64,000 nt of DNA from Candidatus Ruminimicrobiellum bubulum (GTDB lineage: Bacteria; Elusimicrobiota; Endomicrobiia; Endomicrobiales; Endomicrobiaceae). Of this stretch, positions 53,353-64,000 are shown piece after piece. Every line of letters starts with the position of its first letter. Positions within the stretch are counted from its first letter, which is position 1. Position numbers and translations under genes: made by a program. Location: the NCBI GenBank assembly GCA_017651625.1, contig JAGCCP010000043.1, forward strand, positions 1 through 64,000. The letters are read 5' to 3'. Below the pieces are notes generated by a model, which worked only from the letters and a program-made list of their open reading frames with translations, made no database searches and was not told the DNA's origin.

Positions 53353-53625
53353 ATGGAATTTACGGAAGTTTCGTCGATAATAAAACAAATTTCTGATAAA
53401 TTGGGTTTGAATGATGACTATTTTATTATTATGTCTAAATGGCAACAAGAAGTAGGTAATAATAAAATAGAATTAAGCGGTTTTAAAGACGGAACGATTT
53501 TTGCCAGTGCAAAATCTGCGGTATATATAAATGATTTAAATTTAAGAAAGAGACAGATTATAAATAAACTTAATCAGTATTTAGGAAGAAAAGTAGTAAA
53601 AAATATAAAGTGTGAAATTAAGTAG
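53353..53625 (+). CDS. dciA: DciA-like (DUF721) protein
   Basis: The 90-residue protein begins MEFTEVSSIIKQISDKLGL and contains VYINDLNLRKRQIINKLNQYLG, the C-terminal signature of DUF721/DciA. DciA is the ancestral loader of replicative helicase DnaB in many bacteria lacking DnaC. The position between dnaN and gyrB is the usual place for this gene. It is short and has only the core domain. Confidence 0.8.
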   Translation: MEFTEVSSIIKQISDKLGLNDDYFIIMSKWQQEVGNNKIELSGFKDGTIFASAKSAVYINDLNLRKRQIINKLNQYLGRKVVKNIKCEIK

Positions 53626-53628
53626 TAA

Positions 53629-56103
<2,475 letters not shown>

Positions 56104-56132
56104 TTTGGAATTTATAATAAGAGGTTAATATA

Positions 56133-58682
56133 ATGGCAGAAGATAAAGACTTAAATAAACCGACAGAAGAAAAAGAAACTATTATTGAAGCAGGTATTCT
56201 TCCTACAAACCTTCAAGACGAAATGAAGGCATCTTATATAGATTATGCTATGAGTGTTATTGTAGGTAGAGCATTGCCGGATGTAAGAGACGGTTTAAAA
56301 CCTGTTCACAGAAGAATTTTGTATGCAATGAAAGAAATGGGTGTAAGAAGAAATACACCTTACAAAAAATCTGCAAGAATCGTGGGTGATGTGCTCGGTA
56401 AATATCATCCTCATGGTGATTCTTCGGTATATGATGCGCTCGTAAGAATGGTTCAAGACTTTTCTATGAGATATCCTCTTATAGACGGTCAGGGAAACTT
56501 CGGTAGTGTTGACGGTGATGATCCGGCAGCTATGAGGTACACCGAAGTAAGAATGGACTATATTGCAGACGAAATGCTTGCCGATATAGATAAAGATACA
56601 ATCGATTATATTCCTAACTACGATGGTTCATTGGAAGAGCCTTTAATACTTCCTACAAAGTTACCGGAACTTTTAATAAACGGTTCATCGGGTATTGCAG
56701 TAGGTATGGCAACAAACATTCCTACACACAATTTGTCCGAAGTTATAGACGGAACGGTAGCTTTTATCGACGATCCTGAAATTTCAATATCCGAAATAAT
56801 GAAATATATCAAAGGTCCTGATTTTCCTACAGCAGCACTTATTTTAGGTAAAGCCGGAATTAAAGATTATATGGAAACAGGTCGTGGTTCCGTAAAAATG
56901 AGAGCCAAAACCGAAATAGAAGAGATGAAAGGCGGCAGAGAAGCAATTATCATTACAGAACTTCCGTATCAAGTAAATAAAGCAATGCTTATCACATCGA
57001 TAGCAAATCTCGTAAAAGATAAAAAAATAGACGGAATATCAGATTTAAGAGATGAAACCGACAGACACGGTATGAGAGTTGTTATTGAGTTAAAGAGAGA
57101 TGCAAATGCTCAAGTTGTGTTAAACCAATTGTTTAAACATACACAAATGCAAACAAGTTTCGGTGTTATAATGCTTGCACTTGTTAACAACAAACCGAAA
57201 GTTTTGAATATTAAAGAAATGCTTTACCATTTCGTAGAGCACAGAAAAATTATCGTTGTAAGAAGAACAAAATTCGAACTTAAAAAAGCAGAAGCAAGAG
57301 CACATATTTTGGAAGGTTTGAAAATTGCAATCGATAATTTGGATGCCGTAGTAAAAACAATAAGACAATCCCCCGATACGGATACTGCAAGAATCAATTT
57401 AATGGAAAAATTCAGATTGTCTAAACTTCAAGCACAAGCAATTCTCGATATGAAATTGCAACAGTTGACAGGTCTTGAAAGAAAGAAAATAGACGAAGAA
57501 TATATAGAAGTTATAAAAAATATCGAAAGATTAAAATCTATTTTGGAAGATCCTAAAAAAGTTTTGGCAATAATCAAAGACGAATTGTTACAGTTGAAAG
57601 AAAAATATGGTGATAAGAGAAGAACTCACTTAACTGCAGATGCGGAAGATTTCAATATTGAAGATTTAATTCAAGAAGAAGAAGTTGTAGTTACCGTATC
57701 AAATGCAGGATACATTAAGAGAATTCCTGTAAATACATACAGAGTTCAAGCAAGAGGCGGTAGAGGTGTTGTAGGTATGACAACAAAAGAAGATGATTTT
57801 GTTGCAAAAATGTTTGTAACATCTACACATGCTTACTTGTTATCGTTCACTACAAGAGGAAGATTGTATTGGTCCAGAGTATACGAAATTCCTGAAGGAA
57901 CAAGAACATCTAAAGGTAAAGCTATCGTTAACATAATACAATTATCAAGCCCGGATGAAAAAATCACAGCTTCAATTCCTATAAGATCGTTCAATTCGAA
58001 AGATATTAAAGACGAATATTTGTTAATGTGCACAAGAAAGGGAACAATAAAGAAAATAGCATTGTCCGAATTTGCTAATCCGAGAAGAGGCGGAATTATA
58101 GCTATAAAATTGGAAGACGGCGATATCTTGATGGATGTTAAGAAGATCGAAAAAAATCCTGAAGTTGTTATAGCTACAAAGAAAGGTATAGCAATAAGAT
58201 TTAAAGAACAGGATGTAAGAGCTATCGGAAGAGCCGGTCAAGGTGTAAGAGGTATATCTCTTGAAAAAGATGATGAAGTTATAGGTATGGAAGTATTCTC
58301 ACCTGAAGATGTATTTGTATCTGTAGCCGAAAACGGTTACGGTAAGAGAACCGAAGTAGGCAAATACAGATTACAAAAGAGAGGCGGAAAAGGTGTTATA
58401 AACATGCAAACTTCCGAAAGAAACGGAAATGTTATATATATCGGAAAAGCAAACGAAGGACAAATAATGCTTATAACCGAACATGGTATAACAATAAGAA
58501 GTAAAGTAGACAAAATTTCCGTTATAGGAAGAAACACTCAAGGTGTAAGACTTGTAAGACTTGAAGAAGGCGACAAAGTAGCATCAGTTGCAACAGTAGT
58601 AGGTGAAGAAGCCGAAGAGGAAACAAAACCTACGGAACTGGAACAAGCCGCACAAGCAGCAAAACCGGAAGAAACAAAATAG
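56133..58682 (+). CDS. gyrA: DNA gyrase subunit A
   Basis: The 849-residue protein has the winged-helix cleavage domain with [21 protein letters not shown] and active-site Tyr136 (AAMRYTEVR), the coiled-coil tower, and a six-bladed DNA-wrapping C-terminal domain with a GyrA-box-like QARGGRG. It cuts and religates DNA. The acidic C-terminus (about 820-849, many Glu) is typical of gyrase tails. It is the last gene of the dnaN operon; a strong terminator follows. Confidence 0.97.
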   Translation: MAEDKDLNKPTEEKETIIEAGILPTNLQDEMKASYIDYAMSVIVGRALPDVRDGLKPVHRRILYAMKEMGVRRNTPYKKSARIVGDVLGKYHPHGDSSVYDALVRMVQDFSMRYPLIDGQGNFGSVDGDDPAAMRYTEVRMDYIADEMLADIDKDTIDYIPNYDGSLEEPLILPTKLPELLINGSSGIAVGMATNIPTHNLSEVIDGTVAFIDDPEISISEIMKYIKGPDFPTAALILGKAGIKDYMETGRGSVKMRAKTEIEEMKGGREAIIITELPYQVNKAMLITSIANLVKDKKIDGISDLRDETDRHGMRVVIELKRDANAQVVLNQLFKHTQMQTSFGVIMLALVNNKPKVLNIKEMLYHFVEHRKIIVVRRTKFELKKAEARAHILEGLKIAIDNLDAVVKTIRQSPDTDTARINLMEKFRLSKLQAQAILDMKLQQLTGLERKKIDEEYIEVIKNIERLKSILEDPKKVLAIIKDELLQLKEKYGDKRRTHLTADAEDFNIEDLIQEEEVVVTVSNAGYIKRIPVNTYRVQARGGRGVVGMTTKEDDFVAKMFVTSTHAYLLSFTTRGRLYWSRVYEIPEGTRTSKGKAIVNIIQLSSPDEKITASIPIRSFNSKDIKDEYLLMCTRKGTIKKIALSEFANPRRGGIIAIKLEDGDILMDVKKIEKNPEVVIATKKGIAIRFKEQDVRAIGRAGQGVRGISLEKDDEVIGMEVFSPEDVFVSVAENGYGKRTEVGKYRLQKRGGKGVINMQTSERNGNVIYIGKANEGQIMLITEHGITIRSKVDKISVIGRNTQGVRLVRLEEGDKVASVATVVGEEAEEETKPTELEQAAQAAKPEETK

Positions 58683-58713
58683 TAAATAAATATTATTTTG
58701 TATATAAAATAAA

Positions 58714-58750
58714 AGAGAGATGATAATTTTTATCATCTCTCTCTTTATCT
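58714..58750 (+). terminator. Rho-independent terminator after gyrA
   Basis: AGAGAGATGATA (58714-58725) pairs with TATCATCTCTCT (58731-58742), loop ATTTT, with the following CTTTATCT. It ends the replication operon. Confidence 0.85.
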
Positions 58751-58757
58751 CAAAAAG

Positions 58758-58795
58758 ATTGTTAACAATACATAAATATATTATACTTTTATAGT
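58758..58795 (+). promoter_or_regulatory. Promoter and palindrome before giant protein 3
   Basis: ATTGTTAACAAT (58758-58769) is a perfect 12-bp palindrome containing a TTGTTA -35 element, 17 bp before TATACT (58782-58787). A second -10-like TATAGT (58790-58795) ends eight bases before the ATG. The palindrome may be an operator. No ribosome site is present before ATG 58804. Confidence 0.5.
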
Positions 58796-58803
58796 ATATC
58801 ATT

Positions 58804-61800
58804 ATGAGAGTTTTATCTGTTTTTACACTAGTTTGTTTTCTTTTAACTAATGTATTGGGCGGCGCCTTTGCCAATACAGCGGTATTTCCTTTGCCATATA
58901 AATATGTTGACAATGAAGTTATTACAAAAAGTGAAAAACTGGCTCAATATGGGCAAATAACAGAAAATATTTATAAAAAAGATACTCCGCTGGTTGTGGT
59001 AATACACGATTTACACAACAATTCAAAAGTTCAACAAAATATAGAACAAATCATAAATTTTATTTATCAAAATTCAAAAATAAATAAAATAATAATAGAA
59101 GGTGCTCCAAACAAACAAATATCCACGCAACTGTTTTCTTCAATACAAAATAAACAATTTATCAATAACATAACAAACGACTTATTGTCCACAGGAAAAA
59201 TTTCCGGTGCTGAATCTTTTACGGTAAAGAATGATATACATAATTTATACGGACTTGAAAACTGGGAAATATATAGCAAAAACATTGAACAGAATTTATT
59301 GTTGAAAAACAAATATTTGCAAGAAACAGACAAAATTTATGATTCTTTTGTAAAAAGCAGAATATATTTTTCAAAACCGCAACTGTTTTCCTTGTTTTCA
59401 CAAGATACCGATTTTGAACAACAAATTACAAATTTATACGAATTTTGTACTAAGAATAATATCGATTTAAGTCTTTATTCGGAAATTAACAAATTTATTG
59501 CCGTAACAAAATATAAAAATAAAAAAAATATATCCAAAGATTTATCTCGTTTATTCAATGATATAAAAAGTAAAATTCCCTACCAAAATTATATGCAAAT
59601 TACTGCTCTTTTGAAAAACATGGATGTAAACGGTAAAGAAAAATTAAATTTAATATTTAATATTATAAAAAACAGTTCACCGGAAACATTGTTAAAATAT
59701 GAACCCCTCGTCTTATACTTTAATAACATTGAAACAAGAGCCGCTGTTAACTTTTATGCATTAATGCAACAAACGGAAACCCTTGAAAATTTTATCTTGG
59801 ATAATTTTGTTGATTATAATGAAAAAGAATTAATATTAGTGGATAAATTTATATATATCTTGTCGGAATATGCAAGGTTGTCCATATCGTACAATCAATA
59901 CAAATATTTTGAACAAAACAAAGACTATTTATATAACATATCAATAAAATATTTGGATAATCAATCACTAAAGATAATAAACGATATTTTAAAAGATGAA
60001 GATTTGAAAAATTATCATTTAACAAACGAACAAAGAAACAAAATTTTTTACAGCAATATAAAATCGTTAATTAATATTTCCGATAATGATAATATAGAAG
60101 TAACGGAAACAAATATAATAGAAAATTTAAGAAACATTGATTCCGTAAACATTGTTGTTGTAGGCGGCTTTCATAATGAACTTACAGACATATTGAAACA
60201 TCAAAACGTTTCCGTGTTGTCTGTTATACCGAGAGTTGAACAATTAACCGATTTTGATAACGAACTTGTAAGAACGGAAAATGTTGTTTACAAAAATGCT
60301 TTGGCACCGCCTACTGTTCTGGTACAGGCTGATGTTTCTACAATTGCTTCCATAATAAAAAAATGGTCCGGTTCCATGACAACTTCCGGTATAGATTTTT
60401 TCCGACAAAAGGAGGCAATCAGAAAATGGTTATCGGATAACAAAATAGATTTGGAATTTGAAATTGTAAACGAAACAATGTATTTAGGTTCCGTTCCGAT
60501 AGATGATATATTAAATCCAAAAACAAGATATAAAAAAGAAGATAACAGCCGTAAAAAAAGTACTGTTTCCAATATTGTGTGGAAGTTGCACGACATATAT
60601 TCAAATATAAAAGTTTTTATATCACAAAAAACAAAAAGTATAAGACAACTGTTTAGCGGAATAAACACATTTACCGACATTTCTTCATTATCTTCACAAT
60701 ATATATCAAGAAGATTATTGAACGAAAGAATAATAAAAAATGAGTATCAAAGAACACTTAACAGTTTAAACCAAAAAATGCCGGACGTTATAGTAATTTC
60801 CGTAAGCAGTGAACAAGATAAAACTTTTTGTGAACAAGTATTGGCAGATATCAAAACTCATCCGAGTTTTCAAAACACACAAATACATTACATAATGAAA
60901 GAACAAGCCGGAACCGCCGACGGTTTTATAAAATCAATGGAATATTTAAAATCTTCGAATTTCGGTAAAAGTTTTAAAGATTTAACTTCGGTAGTAATAG
61001 ATATAGATACAAACGAAAAAGAAAACATAGCAAGAAAAGACCTTCCTATCAAATTTAACGGAAGAAATATAACTCCTTTGGAATTGGCGGTACTCAACGG
61101 TATAAGAGCATGTCATAAATTTAAAACAGGTGGCGGTATTGCGGTTATAGATCCGCAAAGTATATATATAGGAAACATGCTTCCGACGGAAGATATTACT
61201 TTTATATCGTCGGCGGTTAATATGGAAGAAATTCAACATCACAGACATTCGTTAATAATTAAAGATTACCCAAGCACTTTGGAAGAAATTTATTACGGTT
61301 TTACCCCTGAAAACATTTCCGATGTTGTTGAAAGAAAAGGTATAGAACACAGAAACTTTTATAATTTCGATAATAACAGAATGAGACAGTTCGAAATTGC
61401 TACCGGTAATGTTCTTATAAGTTTTGACGATGAAACAAAATATAAAGAATTTTTTAATTTTATATCGGAATACGGAAACAGCCTTAACAATTTGTCGGAA
61501 AAAACACATTTGTTTCAACATATATTTGTTCCGTTTATAAGACTTAAAAACAAACAAAATGTAAGTTCATATTTTGCAAAAACGGCATCCGCAAAAGACA
61601 GAGATTTGTTTATTGATTTCGCCGATAGAATTGGTAATTATTATCAAAACAGCAGTTTAATCCAAGAAATTAAGTTCGGAGTATACCATCAATCGAAATC
61701 TTTATACAGCAGAAATTTTACAAGGCAGCTCATTAATAAATTGTCCGACATTTTTAAATCAAAACAATATCAACATATAAAACAAGATACAAAATCCGCA

Positions 61801-64000
61801 ATAAAGCAAAAACAAGTTGTGATAACTGAAACTTTTGACGAAGATAATGCATTATCAAGAGCATATAAAATATTATCGCAAATTCAGGATAAACGATTGG
61901 ATTCATCTGCGGATTATGAGCAGGTATACGATACTTTAATAGAAATTTTCAGAACTACTCCCGCTCAAAACGAATTATATAATTTAGAAAACAAAAATAC
62001 GGCAAAACTTTACAGGTATATATCCGATATCATAAGTAACACTATTGCCCAAATTAACGACGAAAAAATTTTAAATAAAAACAGAATAGAACAAACGTAT
62101 TTAGAGAATTTAAAAATAAGTTTCTTGTCTATGCAGCATTACACCATAGAATATTTGAGATTGTTGGATTATACGACGAATTTGGCCACTTTGGGAAGTT
62201 ATATATTTCCCAAAAGTTCTTTTTTTGAAAAATCCAAACTAATGCCGTTAAACAGACTTATTTTCGGGTTCACAAGAGGTATAAAAAAATCCAAACAAAA
62301 TGTAAGAGAACAACTTGCAACGGTATATTCATCGGGAAACTTTTTAATAGATTCGTTATATTCTTTTCCGGTACTTAAAAACGATATAGAATCGTTTATA
62401 ACAAATATTGAAAACCCTAAAGAAAAAACATCCGTAGGTATACAGAAAGAATGGGGAAGCAGAAGAGCCGTTCAAAGATTTTTGTCGCTATCTATCGGGT
62501 TACAGTCTTTCGCAACCTCAATAATAGCGGCATTAAATACATCATCGTTTACTGTTGCAACAATTTCGGCAGCGGTAATTTCGTTAATGAGCGGATTAGG
62601 CCTTTCAATTTTCTTACACAGGGCAGGAATCGGTATAGGGCAAAATGATAAGTTTTATAACGAAAAGAAAAAAGAAATAGAAGATGAGTTGGACGGTCAA
62701 AGTTCCATAAAAGAGTCTATGGACTTTTTTGCTTACGATATAAATAAAATTTCACAGTTGGAAAAATTTTATGCTAAGATGGCAAAGAATGCATCAAAAG
62801 AGAATAAAGAATTGTTGGATTCAACATTAACATTATTGCATCAATATAAAGATAACTGTGATTTAAGATTAATAAGTCCTATTTTAAATAACAGCAGGCA
62901 ACTTTATATATTACTTGCCGGAAGATCCGATTTGCAGTTGCAATTATTACAGTTTATAGATTATTTAGAGAAATTCAACGTTGAAGATGAACCGAAAGAA
63001 TATAAAGGTATAAGATACGGATTTGTTTCCGATATGGAAATTACGGAACAAGAAACCAACGGACATTTAAAAAATTGGTTTGAAATTTTAAAAACAAATT
63101 CTATTACCAAAGAGTCGATAGACAACATAATAACCAATGCTACCGAAATAATAGAAAAAACAAATTTTAATCCTACCGTATTAAAAGGAACAAATAAAGA
63201 TGTTATTATATCTCAATTACAAGATTTCATTTCTTTTTATAACGATACGATAAAATTGTATTCGGCACTGACAAAACAGGAGCAGGATAAGTTAAGACCG
63301 GAAATAGAAATATTGGAAAAGATGGGAGAATATGCCATTCAATATTATAAAGCATTAAATTATTTGGTAAGTTTGGAAATATTGTACGGATACAGAATTT
63401 CCAAAGGAAACAAACTGTACTTTTTGGAACAAATAGGGTTAATGTCCGTTGTAAGAAATGTATACGGTATACAAACCGGAATATTTTTATCAAAGAGAAA
63501 ATTCTTAAAATCTATTGCAGCGGTAAAAAATATAGGTAACGAAATAATAAACGGTTTCTATGACAATAAAATCGAAGAAACAGTGGATTCGTTTTTTAAA
63601 GAAAAAGAAAGTCCTGATTATTTTTATTTAGGTATTATAGAAAGTTGGAAAGACAGAAAAATGTTAGCAAGGTTTTTACCGTTGGTTATATTTATACAAA
63701 AAGTTGCAACATCCGTAATTTCAGGCTCGTTTTATTTACACAATTTTGTTATATCGTTTTTTACCGGTGTAGGCTTAACGGTAAGTTTGCATTGGCTTTC
63801 CATTATGATAGGATTTTTTAAAACTTTAATTATAAGTAAAAAAAATGTATCCGGGAAAGAAGAAAGAAATACAATAGAAACAAACAGACAATTGCTGTTA
63901 CAAAAACATATAGACGAATTGGCAAAAGTTCCGTACGGACAAATGCCCGATTTAATAATTATGGTCGGTTCTAAAAACAGGCACACGGCAACATCGTTAA
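58804..64000 (+). CDS. Giant exported protein 3 (at least 1732 aa, open at window end): DLH/EGAP/GGFH module, NTP-transferase-like region, membrane hairpins
   Basis: The frame is open from ATG 58804 to the last base with no stop. A signal peptide (MRVLSVFTLVCFLLTNVLGGAFA) leads into the shared module with D69-L70-H71, E99-G-A-P102 and GGFH 454-457. At about 660-860 a sequence starting PDVIVISVSS contains EQAGTADGFIKS (700-711), resembling the GTAD loop of sugar nucleotidyltransferases, and VVIDIDTNE; catalysis is not shown. Two similar membrane hairpins follow, at about 1220-1275 and 1620-1680, both beginning RFLxLxI. Near the end another PDLIIMVGSK starts, like residue 660. The C-terminus, and total length, lie outside the window. 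Function unknown. Confidence 0.8.
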   Translation, partial: MRVLSVFTLVCFLLTNVLGGAFANTAVFPLPYKYVDNEVITKSEKLAQYGQITENIYKKDTPLVVVIHDLHNNSKVQQNIEQIINFIYQNSKINKIIIEGAPNKQISTQLFSSIQNKQFINNITNDLLSTGKISGAESFTVKNDIHNLYGLENWEIYSKNIEQNLLLKNKYLQETDKIYDSFVKSRIYFSKPQLFSLFSQDTDFEQQITNLYEFCTKNNIDLSLYSEINKFIAVTKYKNKKNISKDLSRLFNDIKSKIPYQNYMQITALLKNMDVNGKEKLNLIFNIIKNSSPETLLKYEPLVLYFNNIETRAAVNFYALMQQTETLENFILDNFVDYNEKELILVDKFIYILSEYARLSISYNQYKYFEQNKDYLYNISIKYLDNQSLKIINDILKDEDLKNYHLTNEQRNKIFYSNIKSLINISDNDNIEVTETNIIENLRNIDSVNIVVVGGFHNELTDILKHQNVSVLSVIPRVEQLTDFDNELVRTENVVYKNALAPPTVLVQADVSTIASIIKKWSGSMTTSGIDFFRQKEAIRKWLSDNKIDLEFEIVNETMYLGSVPIDDILNPKTRYKKEDNSRKKSTVSNIVWKLHDIYSNIKVFISQKTKSIRQLFSGINTFTDISSLSSQYISRRLLNERIIKNEYQRTLNSLNQKMPDVIVISVSSEQDKTFCEQVLADIKTHPSFQNTQIHYIMKEQAGTADGFIKSMEYLKSSNFGKSFKDLTSVVIDIDTNEKENIARKDLPIKFNGRNITPLELAVLNGIRACHKFKTGGGIAVIDPQSIYIGNMLPTEDITFISSAVNMEEIQHHRHSLIIKDYPSTLEEIYYGFTPENISDVVERKGIEHRNFYNFDNNRMRQFEIATGNVLISFDDETKYKEFFNFISEYGNSLNNLSEKTHLFQHIFVPFIRLKNKQNVSSYFAKTASAKDRDLFIDFADRIGNYYQNSSLIQEIKFGVYHQSKSLYSRNFTRQLINKLSDIFKSKQYQHIKQDTKSAIKQKQVVITETFDEDNALSRAYKILSQIQDKRLDSSADYEQVYDTLIEIFRTTPAQNELYNLENKNTAKLYRYISDIISNTIAQINDEKILNKNRIEQTYLENLKISFLSMQHYTIEYLRLLDYTTNLATLGSYIFPKSSFFEKSKLMPLNRLIFGFTRGIKKSKQNVREQLATVYSSGNFLIDSLYSFPVLKNDIESFITNIENPKEKTSVGIQKEWGSRRAVQRFLSLSIGLQSFATSIIAALNTSSFTVATISAAVISLMSGLGLSIFLHRAGIGIGQNDKFYNEKKKEIEDELDGQSSIKESMDFFAYDINKISQLEKFYAKMAKNASKENKELLDSTLTLLHQYKDNCDLRLISPILNNSRQLYILLAGRSDLQLQLLQFIDYLEKFNVEDEPKEYKGIRYGFVSDMEITEQETNGHLKNWFEILKTNSITKESIDNIITNATEIIEKTNFNPTVLKGTNKDVIISQLQDFISFYNDTIKLYSALTKQEQDKLRPEIEILEKMGEYAIQYYKALNYLVSLEILYGYRISKGNKLYFLEQIGLMSVVRNVYGIQTGIFLSKRKFLKSIAAVKNIGNEIINGFYDNKIEETVDSFFKEKESPDYFYLGIIESWKDRKMLARFLPLVIFIQKVATSVISGSFYLHNFVISFFTGVGLTVSLHWLSIMIGFFKTLIISKKNVSGKEERNTIETNRQLLLQKHIDELAKVPYGQMPDLIIMVGSKNRHTATSL

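Noticed and set aside
58822-63986. Several minus-strand ORFs in 58.8-64 kb
   Set aside because: They are shadows of the long plus-strand frame, which has a signal peptide and the shared conserved module.

Overview
The window is AT-rich (about two-thirds A+T by eye) DNA from a diderm, probably anaerobic bacterium. An outer membrane is indicated by a TonB-dependent receptor, a PorV/PorQ-type barrel and several Sec-exported proteins and lipoproteins. Anaerobic life is indicated by a class III ribonucleotide reductase, indolepyruvate:ferredoxin oxidoreductase and several radical SAM enzymes. The gene mix would fit Elusimicrobiota/Endomicrobia or a related candidate lineage, but I could not test this by phylogeny and hold it loosely.

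Layout. 0-1.2 kb: end of an FMN/Fe-S reductase and a glutathione peroxidase. 1.3-4.6 kb: class III ribonucleotide reductase nrdD-nrdG behind two NrdR-like boxes, a consensus promoter and a cobalamin riboswitch. 4.6-7.6 kb: giant exported protein 1 (MFS fusion). 7.7-11.3 kb: two tandem RCC1-repeat proteins. 11.4-18.4 kb: TonB receptor, rsmA, cysE, a PorV-like operon and small membrane proteins. 19.0-26.0 kb: giant protein 2 (glycogen-debranching fusion, 2303 aa). 26-30 kb: M20 peptidase, BASS transporter, CTP-transferase-like membrane kinase. 30-38.4 kb (minus strand): lepA, O-antigen-ligase/TPR protein, tRNA-Thr, pdxJ, glmM, PIF1-like helicase. 38.6-40.3 kb: parB-parA, followed by five parS-like sites at 40.3-43.5 kb among radical SAM, glycosyltransferase and HAD genes. 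45-49.1 kb: iorA-iorB-paaK-ACT aryl-acid fermentation cluster. 49.3-58.7 kb (plus strand): M23 lipoprotein, dnaA, dnaN, dciA-like, gyrB, gyrA. 58.8 kb to the end: giant protein 3, still open at the window edge.

The replication origin is most likely at 49.1-50.7 kb. Genes are transcribed away from this point on both sides, DnaA boxes surround the dnaA start, and parABS lies 10 kb away.

The most interesting content is the set of three giant exported proteins. They share an N-terminal module with three conserved blocks (D-[LM]-H, EGAP exactly 28 residues later, GGFH 365-400 residues later) joined to unrelated C-terminal parts: an MFS transporter, a GlgX-like debranching enzyme set between two copies of an 80-residue segment, and a long partly membrane-embedded region with a nucleotidyltransferase-like motif. 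The blocks resemble the His/Glu/His layout of TraB/GumN/Tiki or ChaN-type proteins, but I know of no described family with this architecture. Other notable signals are the double control of nrdDG, RCC1 proteins built as two seven-bladed propellers, parS sites with an asymmetric CA centre, and three families of dispersed intergenic inverted repeats.
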